Positions 1 through 8,037 of a stretch of DNA of 17,892 bases are shown here, piece after piece. The stretch lies in assembly GCA_029821215.1 (NCBI GenBank), contig JALGTV010000015.1:1-17892 (forward strand), in the 5' to 3' direction. How positions within the stretch are numbered: position 1 is the first letter of the stretch; every line of letters begins with the position of its first letter. Source of the DNA: Candidatus Zipacnadia bacterium (GTDB lineage: Bacteria > Armatimonadota > Zipacnadia > Zipacnadales > Zipacnadaceae). A model generated the notes under the pieces. The model was not told the DNA's origin, did not search any database, and was given only the letters and a program-made list of their open reading frames with translations. The translations under genes and the position numbers were made by a program.

Positions 1-1203
1 CAACAAGCTGATCTGCACCACTACAGCTTCATTGCCGCACCCCTGACTGTGGATCTGCCGTTAGTCTGCCAGCAACAGTTAGAGGAATATGTTGAGGAGG
101 GCGGGGTGTTAATCAGTGATCTGGGGGCGGGAATGTATCAAACCGGCGCTTGGGAGGAGCTGCCGGTTGGGCTGGCTCAGCTATTCGGAATATTGGCTAT
201 CGGCCAGATACAAGAGCGGGTGACAAATATGTCCATTGGGGCGGCCTGCCGGCACTTCCCTTCCCTGCCTCCTCCTCTGGAGACCACCGGCAGCTTCACC
301 CTCGTCAGACGGAGTATCAAGCATGCCGGGCAAAGTCAAGTCCGTCGGCAAACAGGAACCCCGCAGCAACGTAGGCCCTATACGCTCAGTGGACCGGTTG
401 CCTATGTCGCTGTTGGGCCCGGCGCTTTACCGTGGGCAGTGAGTCAGGTAATCTGGGAGAAGAGCATACCCTATTATGGGGGCATCATAGTCAATGACTA
501 TGGCTTGGGGATCGGGATATTCGCTACCAGTCGCCTGTGGGCTAACTGGCGGCCCAATGACCCGGTCTATATGGGTTTTCACGGGGATCTATGGGCTCGT
601 CGAGCTGATTATACACTGCTACAGCCGGGATTATGGCCCCAGGAAGTGCAGATTGCTGGGTCCACGGATGAGATGTATCTGCTGAATATTAGTAGCAAGC
701 CAGTAGTCGCCTCGGTAATGGCCCGGGGGGCGGATAGTCGCCTGTACGAAGGGGCCTTGTGCCAGTTCTCCGCCGCTGCTCGTCAGCCTTCGGGCAAACG
801 GTCGGGAGCCGCCTTATTGACCGTTGACCTCTCCCCCATAGAGGTGACGGCTCTGACCGGCAGGCCGGTGCAGATACAGCCTTATTCCGGCGAGGTCAGC
901 GGAAGGTTATTACAATATAGTGGCGAGCGGGTCAAGTTTGAAGTAGCCGGACCGGGAACCCGGCTGCTGCGGGGCATAAGCGGGGAAATGGAACTGGCAC
1001 CCGGTCGGCTGACAACGGTGCGGGTTACTATCGGCTCCGGACTGTATCCGGTAGAACCGTTGTCATGGCACCGGGTAGACATAAAGGCGGGCTTCCAGCG
1101 CGATAGCACCGAGCAAGTGCAGGCTGACCACAATGGCAAACTGCGCTTTGACGTCAGCGGCCCGCGGGCTACTGTGGAGGTATCCGCCGGTTCCCCGGCT
1201 TAA
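1..1203 (+). CDS. C-terminal part of a protein with a glutamine-amidotransferase-like (GH42 trimerisation-like) domain; 5' end outside window
   Basis: The frame is open from base 1, so the true start lies upstream; the GTG at 49 is internal. The first visible residues (YSFIAAPLTVDL..., then a helix ending in EEGGVLISDLGAG) look like the alpha/beta fold of the beta-galactosidase trimerisation domain or a related class-I amidotransferase-like domain, where a segment of the form 'leayVeeGGtLI' is typical. The rest (about residues 100-400) is rich in beta-strand-like, Gly/Val/Thr segments and fits one or more beta-sandwich modules. No catalytic residues can be named. A role in glycan handling is inference from the fold resemblance only. 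The gene ends with TAA at 1201-1203, and a separate promoter-like site precedes the next gene, so it is probably the last gene of its unit. Confidence 0.6.
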   Translation, partial: QQADLHHYSFIAAPLTVDLPLVCQQQLEEYVEEGGVLISDLGAGMYQTGAWEELPVGLAQLFGILAIGQIQERVTNMSIGAACRHFPSLPPPLETTGSFTLVRRSIKHAGQSQVRRQTGTPQQRRPYTLSGPVAYVAVGPGALPWAVSQVIWEKSIPYYGGIIVNDYGLGIGIFATSRLWANWRPNDPVYMGFHGDLWARRADYTLLQPGLWPQEVQIAGSTDEMYLLNISSKPVVASVMARGADSRLYEGALCQFSAAARQPSGKRSGAALLTVDLSPIEVTALTGRPVQIQPYSGEVSGRLLQYSGERVKFEVAGPGTRLLRGISGEMELAPGRLTTVRVTIGSGLYPVEPLSWHRVDIKAGFQRDSTEQVQADHNGKLRFDVSGPRATVEVSAGSPA

Positions 1204-1238
1204 AGACTGTCTGAGGCCCCAAGCCGCCAGGGCCCTAC

Positions 1239-1267
1239 TTGTCCCACTGTTGCATTCGTGCTACAAT
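1239..1267 (+). promoter_or_regulatory. Putative sigma70-type promoter for the SPOR-domain gene
   Basis: A TTGTCC -35-like hexamer (1239-1244) is followed after 17 bp by a TACAAT -10 (1262-1267) preceded by TGC, i.e. an extended -10. The predicted start of transcription lies about 45 bases before the ATG at 1320. The -35 matches consensus at four of six positions. This is a sequence-only prediction. Confidence 0.45.
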
Positions 1268-1319
1268 TCCCCTGGTTGTTGGTAGCGCTGTCAGCAATGT
1301 GGCTTAGGAGCTTAATAGC

Positions 1320-1937
1320 ATGACCAGAAGACGCAAGGCACCAGACAGGTGGCGTGAGACGGTTGGTTTTTGGTTAATAGTATTCCTGGTATGTATCGTC
1401 GCCGGTGTAATCAGCTATCAGGTGGGGAAGAACTGGGTAGGCCAGCAGTTGGCCGAGATCAGCGGGCAAGCTGAGAGGGTCCAAGTAACACCGGAAGATG
1501 ATAGCCAAGTGGCAGAGCGGCTGGGGCCAGTTGAGCCTAAGCCGCCCCTTACGCCGCAGGTGACCATTGAGGAGCGAGAGCCCAGTGACAGTGAAAAGCA
1601 GGCCGCACAGCAGACGAGTCGCGAGCGGGCGGCCAGCCGGGAGCCCCAGGACGGAGCTGAGCTTAATGCCCAACCCGCGGCGGCACCGCCGGAGGCGCCG
1701 AGTACTACCAGTGGTTATGTGGTCACGGCCGGCTCCTATGCGAGTCGGGATAATGCCCAGCGGGCTGTGCAGCGGCTGACCGAGGCCGGCTATCAACCTT
1801 ATATCACGGAAGTGGAAAAACAAGGCGTGGTCTATCAGCGAGTAAATGTGGCGGTGTTTGATGATCGCGGGGAGGCCGAGGAGCTACGCGACAAATTGCA
1901 ACAACAAGGATTTGTTTCAGGGGTTATGGCCCAGTAG
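1320..1937 (+). CDS. Membrane-anchored SPOR-domain protein
   Basis: This 205-residue protein has a short basic cytoplasmic tail, one transmembrane helix (about residues 15-36), a long low-complexity Glu/Pro/Ala/Gln-rich linker (about 45-130) and a C-terminal SPOR domain (about 131-205, beginning SGYVVTAGSYASRDNAQRA and ending with a GFVSGVM strand). SPOR domains bind septal peptidoglycan glycans stripped of stem peptides, so the protein probably sits in the inner membrane with its SPOR domain outside, at division or remodelling sites. The ATG is preceded by AGGAG at a spacing of about 9 bases. The pmbA-like gene follows after 42 bp on the same strand and may be cotranscribed. The architecture matches FtsN/DedD-like proteins, but nothing here shows which SPOR protein it is. 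Confidence 0.85.
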   Translation: MTRRRKAPDRWRETVGFWLIVFLVCIVAGVISYQVGKNWVGQQLAEISGQAERVQVTPEDDSQVAERLGPVEPKPPLTPQVTIEEREPSDSEKQAAQQTSRERAASREPQDGAELNAQPAAAPPEAPSTTSGYVVTAGSYASRDNAQRAVQRLTEAGYQPYITEVEKQGVVYQRVNVAVFDDRGEAEELRDKLQQQGFVSGVMAQ

Positions 1938-1979
1938 GCCAGCCTACTACAGCGAGTTAAACCCCGAGAGGAGCCAGTA

Positions 1980-3317
1980 ATGGAGGACATTTTAGATTTG
2001 GCACTGGCGGCGGTGGCAGCAGCCACCCGGGCGGGAGCCGAGTGGGCCGATGCCGTCTGCCTGACCAGCCGCCACGTCAGTGTCTCAGTTGAGAAAAGCA
2101 GTATCAAAGAGTGCCAGGTGGTGCGCGATGGCGGCATAGGGGTAAGAGCGTTCATAAAGGGAGGCATGGGGGCGGCGAATACGCAAAGCATGGAGCTTGC
2201 TGATGTGCGCTGCTGTGGAGAGCAGGCGGCTGACCTGGCGCGAGCAGCCCATCCGGATCCCGACTTTGTTGCTTTGCCTCAGCCAGCACCCTTACCCGAG
2301 GTCTCAGACCTATTCGACGAGTATATCGCAGGCTTGCCGGCGGCGGAGGTAGTCAGGTGGTGCCACAGTGGTATTCAGGAGGCCAAACAGGTAGCGGCGG
2401 AGGTGGCAGTATCGGGGGGAGCAAGCCTGGCTGAGGGCCAGTATGCGCTGGCGAGTTCCAGCGGCATAGCTGTCCGCCGGCGAGGGACTTCGGTGGGTAT
2501 GAGCTTATTCGCGGTAGTGCGCGATGGCGATGAAGTGGGCAGCTACTTTGAGTATGACGTCGCCCGGCGCCAAGATGATTTTGAACCCCAGGGGATAGGT
2601 CAAAAGGCGACCCAAGAAGCTTTACGGTTCTTAGGGGCTAAACCGGTCAAGACCCAGCGGATGCCAGTGATATTAGGCCCGCTAAGCGCCAGTGGCTTGC
2701 TATTCAGCCCCATAGATGCAGCTAATGCAGAAAGCATCCAGCGAGGCCGCTCATTTATGATGGGCAAGTGCGGCCAGCAGGTCGCCAGCGAGTTAGTGAC
2801 TATTGAGGAGGATCCCTTTGTGCCGGCCGGGCTAAGCTCGACGCCCTGGGATGGTGAAGGGGTTCCTAAGCAGAAACGAGTGTTGATTGATAGGGGCGTA
2901 TTGACTACCTATCTGCACAATTCCTATACCGCTGCCAAGGCGGGAGTGGAGAACACCGCCCATGCGGTGCGCAGCGGCTACCAGGGCAATGTAGGCATTG
3001 GCCCCACGAATCTGCTCATTCACCCGGGCGCCAGACCGGAGAAGGCCTTGATTGCTGAGATGGACGAGGCGTTGTACATAAATGCGGCCGAACTAAGCCC
3101 GGACTCAGTGACCGGAGACATATCGGCGTCCGTTGATTTTGGCTTCAAGATCGAGAATGGGGAGATAGCTTATCCGATCAACAATGCTATGATCGCGGGC
3201 CATATTGCTGACGTACTGGGTAGGATTGATGCTATCTCCAGCGACTACCGAGCCGAGCCAGGTATGATTATGCCCAGCATTCGCATAACCGACATGCAGG
3301 TTGCCGGCAGCGGTTAG
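1980..3317 (+). CDS. pmbA: TldD/PmbA family protein, TldE (PmbA) type
   Basis: This 445-residue protein has the two-domain layout of the family. The N-terminal part carries the SVSVEKSSIKECQVVRDGGIGVRAF region. The C-terminal part carries GLSSTPWDGEGVPKQKRVLI, a TGDISASVDFGFKIENGEI segment and a closing PSIRITDMQVAGS. The HExxxH zinc motif of TldD is absent, as expected for the TldE/PmbA partner. In characterised bacteria TldD and TldE form a heterodimeric protease that trims microcin or peptide precursors, with TldE shaping the active site. No tldD lies in this window, so a partner must be elsewhere or the protein acts differently. A GAGAGGAG Shine-Dalgarno sits just before the ATG. The stop overlaps the stop of the convergent dgkA-PAP2 gene by 4 bp. 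Confidence 0.88.
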   Translation: MEDILDLALAAVAAATRAGAEWADAVCLTSRHVSVSVEKSSIKECQVVRDGGIGVRAFIKGGMGAANTQSMELADVRCCGEQAADLARAAHPDPDFVALPQPAPLPEVSDLFDEYIAGLPAAEVVRWCHSGIQEAKQVAAEVAVSGGASLAEGQYALASSSGIAVRRRGTSVGMSLFAVVRDGDEVGSYFEYDVARRQDDFEPQGIGQKATQEALRFLGAKPVKTQRMPVILGPLSASGLLFSPIDAANAESIQRGRSFMMGKCGQQVASELVTIEEDPFVPAGLSSTPWDGEGVPKQKRVLIDRGVLTTYLHNSYTAAKAGVENTAHAVRSGYQGNVGIGPTNLLIHPGARPEKALIAEMDEALYINAAELSPDSVTGDISASVDFGFKIENGEIAYPINNAMIAGHIADVLGRIDAISSDYRAEPGMIMPSIRITDMQVAGSG

Positions 3318-4111
3318 CCAATGGGCCACAGAAATATAACTGCCGCTACCGCGGACCCCACTACCGCGCCAAATACCACCTCAATCGGCGAGTGTATGCG
3401 CGCTTGCATGCGACTTTGAGACAGCAGCATCGCCAAAGCCAGAGCTAAAGCAGTGACGGCCAGGTCGCTAGTCAGAATGATTATGCTGGTGGCCAGCAAG
3501 AACCCGATGGCGGTATGACCGGAAACCACCCCCCCACGCATAAAAGTTCCGCGGTGGGTCTTCTGTTTTATGGCGATAATTATCAACCCCACCAGTATGC
3601 CGGCGATAATCACCAACTGGATGGTCCCCACGTGAGGACGGGGGGGAAGGGCGGGCAGAGTCTGGACAATCGCTGCCAACTGTTCGCTGCTCAGGAAAAC
3701 AATAGCGCCCACAATTACGGCGTACATCGCCGCCACAAAGACACCGCCGGCGGCGACATCTTTGGCGATTTTGGCCTGGGGATTGTAGGTATCTACCAGC
3801 AGGTCCATAGATGTTTCCACGACAGTATTGAATATTTCGGTAATAAGCACTAAAGCAGTAGCAAACAGCAGATGCAAGAAGTCACCGCGAGGTACGCCCA
3901 GACCCCAGGCAGCCAACATCACCAGGGCAATAATAAAGAAGTGCGCCCGCATATGGCGCTGAGTGGACAATACATACTTAATGCCCTCCCAGGCAAAGCG
4001 GAAACTGCTCCCGATGGATCTTGGCTCTCGGGAAACAGTAGTGGACCAGAGCCCCACTGAATCTGTCTGGGATGGGTTGGTGGTCGGCTTGTTGCCGGCA
4101 TCCTCAGTCAT
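3314..4111 (-). CDS. dgkA: Fused diacylglycerol/undecaprenol kinase (DgkA) and PAP2 phosphatase
   Basis: Two membrane domains are joined in 265 residues. Residues about 35-145 are a DgkA-type kinase: a FRFAWEGIKYVL amphipathic start, three hydrophobic helices, the ExxNTxxE signature (E92, N95, T96, E99) and KDVAAGGV (117-124). Residues about 160-265 are PAP2-like: SGHT at 197-200 and SRMQARIHSPIE at 233-244 carry motifs 2 and 3, although motif 3 ends in Glu instead of the usual Asp, and motif 1 (KxxxxxxRP) is not clear. The kinase half would phosphorylate undecaprenol or diacylglycerol and the other half would dephosphorylate lipid phosphates, so the fusion couples opposing steps of lipid-carrier recycling. 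The ATG lies 9 bp after the ybeY stop, suggesting translational coupling. It is the last gene of the minus-strand block. Confidence 0.85.
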   Translation of the reverse strand: MTEDAGNKPTTNPSQTDSVGLWSTTVSREPRSIGSSFRFAWEGIKYVLSTQRHMRAHFFIIALVMLAAWGLGVPRGDFLHLLFATALVLITEIFNTVVETSMDLLVDTYNPQAKIAKDVAAGGVFVAAMYAVIVGAIVFLSSEQLAAIVQTLPALPPRPHVGTIQLVIIAGILVGLIIIAIKQKTHRGTFMRGGVVSGHTAIGFLLATSIIILTSDLAVTALALALAMLLSQSRMQARIHSPIEVVFGAVVGSAVAAVIFLWPIG

Positions 4112-4120
4112 AATAATTCC

Positions 4121-4546
4121 CTAACCTGGGTCCGGGGTAGCGATAGTATCAACAATGTTGGCCTGCAACTGGTTCATTTGTGCTCGCCCGCCCGGGGTGG
4201 CATCGTCATAGCCGAGTAGATGTAGCAATCCGTGAACCGCTAAGATGCACAATTCGCGGTCCAGGTTGTGACCTTCCTGCTGCGCCTGCCGGGCGGCGGT
4301 TTCTATTGATATTATAATTTCGCCGGCTAATTCCTCCTCTTCTCCACCTTCAAAAGCCATAACGTCGGTAGGTCCACTCCGATGGAGGAATTGCTGATTC
4401 AGCTTGGCAATGCGATTATCATCTACCAGCACTAAACTCACCGTGTCAACCTCGGCCCCCAGTGTATGCTCCGCCGCCTCTATTGCTTGCCGCAGCAGGT
4501 CGTGATTGACGGTCCTACCCTGGAGATCTCTTAGTTCTACTTTCAT
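4121..4546 (-). CDS. ybeY: YbeY endoribonuclease / rRNA maturation factor
   Basis: This 141-residue protein has the usual YbeY length. It shows the TDVMAF segment (60-65), the AGEIIIS strand (74-80; usually GDI) and the metal-binding helix HGLLHLLGYDD (105-115). H105 and H109 are conserved, but the third zinc ligand, usually His in GYDH, is Asp115. Asp can serve as a metal ligand in related metallohydrolases, so activity may be kept. YbeY takes part in 16S rRNA 3' processing and ribosome quality control in the cytoplasm. The start ATG at 4546 lies 20 bp downstream of the pgpH stop, and the dgkA-PAP2 gene follows after 9 bp. The order pgpH-ybeY-dgkA is a frequently seen gene order and supports the identification. 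Confidence 0.93.
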   Translation of the reverse strand: MKVELRDLQGRTVNHDLLRQAIEAAEHTLGAEVDTVSLVLVDDNRIAKLNQQFLHRSGPTDVMAFEGGEEEELAGEIIISIETAARQAQQEGHNLDRELCILAVHGLLHLLGYDDATPGGRAQMNQLQANIVDTIATPDPG

Positions 4547-4566
4547 AGTACTGCAAGCTCACAACT

Positions 4567-6801
4567 TTATTCAGTCGGCTGGTCGCCGTTATGTGCCGAA
4601 GCCTCGGAGGGGCCAGGGGCTGGCTCCGAGGGTTGGGCAGCCGGCAGGAAGGATTGGTAGCGCTGGGCAAGTTGCTCGGCTTCCTCGCGCAACTGGTCTG
4701 GGTACTTGATCCGCTGATGGAAAGTGCTGGTGAGAGTGGCGACCAGACTGCGCTTTATCTTATTTACGTCAGCATAGGTGAGCGGCGATTCATCTAACTG
4801 GCCATCCCGAACCTTCTCCTCCACCAGATTATCCACCAGGCCACCAATCTTGGTAGGGGAAGGTTCGTCAAGAGTGCGGGCAGCGGCCTCTACCGTATCG
4901 GCTAACATCAGAATAGCGTTTTCACGGGTTTGAGGTTTAGGCCCTGGATAGCGGAAGGTCTGTTCTGAGACCTCCTCGTCCTCCTCTGCTTCTTCCAACG
5001 CCCGATCATAGAAGTACTCTATCAGAGAAGTGCCATGGTGTTGGGGTATGGCACTGCTGATGGCCGGCGGCAGCCCAAGCTGTTCGGCCATCTCTATTCC
5101 ATCTTTGGCATGCGCCACTATCACCAGGGCGCTCATCTGGGGGGTGAGCTTATCATGGGGATTCTCGTGGCCAAACTGATTCTCCACAAAAAAGTAAGGC
5201 CGCTTGAGCTTGCCAATGTCATGGTACATGGCAGCCGTCCGAGCCAGTAGGGCATTGGCACCGATGGCTTCCGCAGCCTGTTCGGCCAGATTACCCACCA
5301 TTATTGAATGTTGATAGGTCCCGGGAGCTTCGCGCAGCAGGCGGCGGAGGATGGGTTGGCTGGGGTTAAGTAGCTCCATAAGCTGAAGGTCAGTCAACAG
5401 ACCCAGCGGACGTTCAACCACCATGGTAGCGCCAACGGCCAGTAATGCTGCGGCCACTCCTCCCGCCGCCGCCGCAACTATCAACTGCCAGGATGTGTTG
5501 AGCCCAAAGGCTTCGCTACCAGCTAACAGCAACACCGAATTAGTCACCGCCAGCAGAGCCGCGGCTCGGGCGATTGTCTGACTCCAGCTACCCCGAATTG
5601 TAATGACATAAGAAGCTACCAGAGAACAGATAATAGTCACTACCACCAGGCGCACATCGCTGCCCGGAGCTACCAAACCGATGAGCAATCCTAATACGGG
5701 AGAGGTTGCTGCCGCGATGGCGGCCTCAGTAGTAAGCGCCACTAACATACATCCGGCACAGGCAGTCATCAGAGATATGGCTTCAAAATAGGCGGAATGT
5801 TGGCTAATGCGAAAAACAATAGCAGCGACGATTACTACCACACTCAGCAGAAACAGTTGCCAAAAGCTCAGGTAGATTGCCGGATAGAACCGCGCGGTAA
5901 AGGTCCACAGCGTCAGGACAACAAGAGCCAGGAGCAGTAACATACTTAGGGCCTGAGTATAGTTAATAGCCGGGTTCATAAGTCCCAAAGCCCTAAACAT
6001 ATCAATATGGCGCAGCGTAACTGGCTCTCCCGCCTTGATGATAACATCGCCAGTATGGATAGTACTCTCAATATCGGGGACAGCGTTGCGGGCGGCATCT
6101 TGCTGCCGCTGAGTCTCCTCGGCATCGTAGATACGATTGGGCTTGATAACAGCCTGGGCAATTTCGGTGACCACTGCCTGGTATTCAGGAGTGAGGTTGG
6201 ACTGTTCAATTTCGGCAGCGATCTGGTGTTGGGCCTGTTGTAAATCATCGCCGCGGTTGCGGATAGGCTCGCGCATGGCACGGCCAACGACTTCTCGAGC
6301 CGCTTCCTTAACTATATCCAACGTTGCCGGAGGACTGTCTACCAACAGTCGGAGGGTTTGGTTGCGGAATTGATGGGCCAGGCCGCGTTGTAGAGTCTGA
6401 ACCTTGTCAATAGTTTGAACCAGTGAACTATCTTGCCTGACTTTGTCGGCCTGGGAAAAAATGTTATCTAATGCTGTTTCGGCCTCCTGGCGGGCGCCGG
6501 CATCGGGCCGGAATACCAGTTCGACCTGGTCAGCCGCCTCCTGACGCAGCTCCTCGGTCTGCTCTCTATCCACATACACAGTACTACGGGAGGCAACAAT
6601 TGTCCGCGTGGCCACCTGGCCGACCGACCAGTCTACTCTTTGAGGCACAACCCGGGCCCACAAAGCCATAAATAGCAGGCTAATAGTAACGGCAGCTAAC
6701 AAGGTGTGCCGGAGGGACAGCTTGCGCAAGCCCCAACCGGCTATGATAAGGGCAGAATTGCGGTTATTCTTTTGAGAGGAGTTATTCACTCCACGGCGCA
6801 T
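4567..6801 (-). CDS. pgpH: 7TM-HD cyclic-di-AMP phosphodiesterase, PgpH type
   Basis: The 744 residues divide as the PgpH family does. There is a first membrane helix (about 32-50), a large extracytoplasmic 7TMR-HDED domain (about 55-280), a block of seven hydrophobic helices (about 283-462) and a cytoplasmic HD domain (about 490-690). The HD metal ligands are visible: H498, H527-D528 in MYHDIGK, H564, H588/H589 and D635. PgpH homologues hydrolyse cyclic-di-AMP to pApA and so influence potassium, osmotic and cell-wall homeostasis. The last about 30 residues are a disordered Pro/Glu/Ala tail. The ATG at 6801 has a GGAG about 11 bases upstream. A MITE-like element separates it from phoH, while ybeY follows after 20 bp. 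The fold and motifs leave little doubt; the nucleotide specificity is inferred from the family. Confidence 0.93.
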   Translation of the reverse strand: MRRGVNNSSQKNNRNSALIIAGWGLRKLSLRHTLLAAVTISLLFMALWARVVPQRVDWSVGQVATRTIVASRSTVYVDREQTEELRQEAADQVELVFRPDAGARQEAETALDNIFSQADKVRQDSSLVQTIDKVQTLQRGLAHQFRNQTLRLLVDSPPATLDIVKEAAREVVGRAMREPIRNRGDDLQQAQHQIAAEIEQSNLTPEYQAVVTEIAQAVIKPNRIYDAEETQRQQDAARNAVPDIESTIHTGDVIIKAGEPVTLRHIDMFRALGLMNPAINYTQALSMLLLLALVVLTLWTFTARFYPAIYLSFWQLFLLSVVVIVAAIVFRISQHSAYFEAISLMTACAGCMLVALTTEAAIAAATSPVLGLLIGLVAPGSDVRLVVVTIICSLVASYVITIRGSWSQTIARAAALLAVTNSVLLLAGSEAFGLNTSWQLIVAAAAGGVAAALLAVGATMVVERPLGLLTDLQLMELLNPSQPILRRLLREAPGTYQHSIMVGNLAEQAAEAIGANALLARTAAMYHDIGKLKRPYFFVENQFGHENPHDKLTPQMSALVIVAHAKDGIEMAEQLGLPPAISSAIPQHHGTSLIEYFYDRALEEAEEDEEVSEQTFRYPGPKPQTRENAILMLADTVEAAARTLDEPSPTKIGGLVDNLVEEKVRDGQLDESPLTYADVNKIKRSLVATLTSTFHQRIKYPDQLREEAEQLAQRYQSFLPAAQPSEPAPGPSEASAHNGDQPTE

Positions 6802-6837
6802 CTATAAGTGTCTCCATTCAGCCCATAGCTGATAGTT

Positions 6838-6958
6838 AGTAGAGTTGTAAAACTTGTAGGAGGGGCGTCCTCGCCCCGATATGAGTACAGCTCTATCCGG
6901 TCAAATTTGCACATTTTACTCTGGCAAACAGTCTATAATTACCTTTTGCAACAGTCTT
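6838..6958 (+). mobile_element. MITE-like element, copy A (between phoH and pgpH)
   Basis: This 121-bp non-coding element aligns without gaps to 14748-14868 (offset 7910 bases), at roughly 80% identity by eye. Its right end, TTTTGCAACAGTCT (6944-6957), is identical to that of copy B. Its left end (GTAGAGTTGTAAAA) is a decayed version of the inverted repeat. Inside are a GGGGCG-TCCT-CGCCCC hairpin (6862-6877) and a conserved TATAAT (6934-6939). The right end stops 4 bases from the phoH stop codon. Equal length and terminal inverted repeats at both copies point to a non-autonomous transposable element. No transposase is encoded, and I could not identify a clear target-site duplication. The strand given is that of the pairing with copy B. 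Confidence 0.72.
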
Positions 6959-6961
6959 TAC

Positions 6962-7999
6962 TCAATCCTGCTCTTGGTGGGGAGAGATGGATTGCTCCTC
7001 ATTGGCGGCATAGGCACTTACAATTCTCTGGACCAGGTTGTGGCGAACTATATCCTTACCAGTCATGCGGCACACGTAAATGCCGCCTACTCCTTCCAGT
7101 ATTTCTATAGCATTAATCAGCCCCGAAGTGGCCGCGGGGGGCAAATCTGTCTGGGTAACATCACCGGTGACAATCATCCGCGAGCCCAGTCCCATCCTGG
7201 TCAGCGCCATCTTCATTTGCCGGGGAGTAGTGTTTTGCGCTTCATCCAGTACAATCATGGCATCATTAATGGTTCGACCTCGCATATAGGCCAGGGGAAC
7301 GACCTCAATACTACCGCGGCTCAGATGTCGATGGAAGCGGTCAGCACCCATGATATCGTGCAGGGCATCGTGCAGGGGTCGCAGATACGGATCTACTTTC
7401 TCCATGATGTCCCCCGGCAGGAAGCCCAGTTCCTCGCCGGCTTCAACCAGAGGCCGAGTTAGGACGATGCGACTTACCCTGCCTTCACGCATAGCATTGA
7501 CTGCCACGGCCATAGCCAGGTAAGTCTTGCCCGTCCCGGCGGGACCAATGCAAAAGACTAAATCACAATCCTGGGCAGCCTGAACATATTGCGCTTGCCC
7601 GGCCGTGCGCGGCCGGACGGGTTTGCCCCGATGGGTTACAATGATAGGCTCGGCCAGCAGGGCGTTACCACTCTGCTCAGTAGCGCTGTCAGTCGCCTGT
7701 ATTGCATAGCGCACATCGGATTCGGTCAATTCTCGCCCCTGGCGGATGGTCGCTAAGAGGCGGTTCAACACTTGCTGGGCAGCTTGGGCAGCCTCGGAGC
7801 TGCCCAGGATGTTTAGCTGCTGGCCACGAGGAACAATCTGCACCCCGAGCTGATCTTCAATTAGGCGCAGATATTGGTCATGAGCACCAACTAACGGTTG
7901 AAGCTCACGCCCAGCCAATGGTACAACTGCGGCCGGTGTTTTAGATTCAGTGGCAGTGTGTTCAGAACTCGTCGGATATTCCTCCTCAGATGACTGCAT
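6962..7999 (-). CDS. phoH: PhoH family ATPase (PhoL-like)
   Basis: This 345-residue protein has an N-terminal KH-like segment (about 30-90, with LGVQIVPRGQQLNILG) followed by the PhoH NTPase core. The Walker A motif GPAGTGKT is at 152-159, Walker B IVLDEAQN at 249-256 and the TGDVTQTDLP motif at 278-287. PhoH proteins are cytoplasmic ATPases related to helicase superfamily 1. In many bacteria one lies directly upstream of ybeY, which suggests a role in RNA or ribosome maintenance, although the molecular substrate is not settled. The ATG is 38 bp downstream of the HIT gene stop and has no strong Shine-Dalgarno. The short acidic N-terminus before residue 25 is low-complexity and could be trimmed if a later start is used. 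Confidence 0.93.
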   Translation of the reverse strand: MQSSEEEYPTSSEHTATESKTPAAVVPLAGRELQPLVGAHDQYLRLIEDQLGVQIVPRGQQLNILGSSEAAQAAQQVLNRLLATIRQGRELTESDVRYAIQATDSATEQSGNALLAEPIIVTHRGKPVRPRTAGQAQYVQAAQDCDLVFCIGPAGTGKTYLAMAVAVNAMREGRVSRIVLTRPLVEAGEELGFLPGDIMEKVDPYLRPLHDALHDIMGADRFHRHLSRGSIEVVPLAYMRGRTINDAMIVLDEAQNTTPRQMKMALTRMGLGSRMIVTGDVTQTDLPPAATSGLINAIEILEGVGGIYVCRMTGKDIVRHNLVQRIVSAYAANEEQSISPHQEQD

Positions 8000-8037
8000 A
8001 GTTCATAGATGAGCCGGACAGCGTTCAGCCCTGTCTG

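Noticed and set aside
6881..7462. A 193-codon plus-strand open frame across the MITE-like element and phoH
   Set aside because: It is antisense to the well-supported phoH gene, lacks a ribosome-binding site and has no recognisable family pattern.
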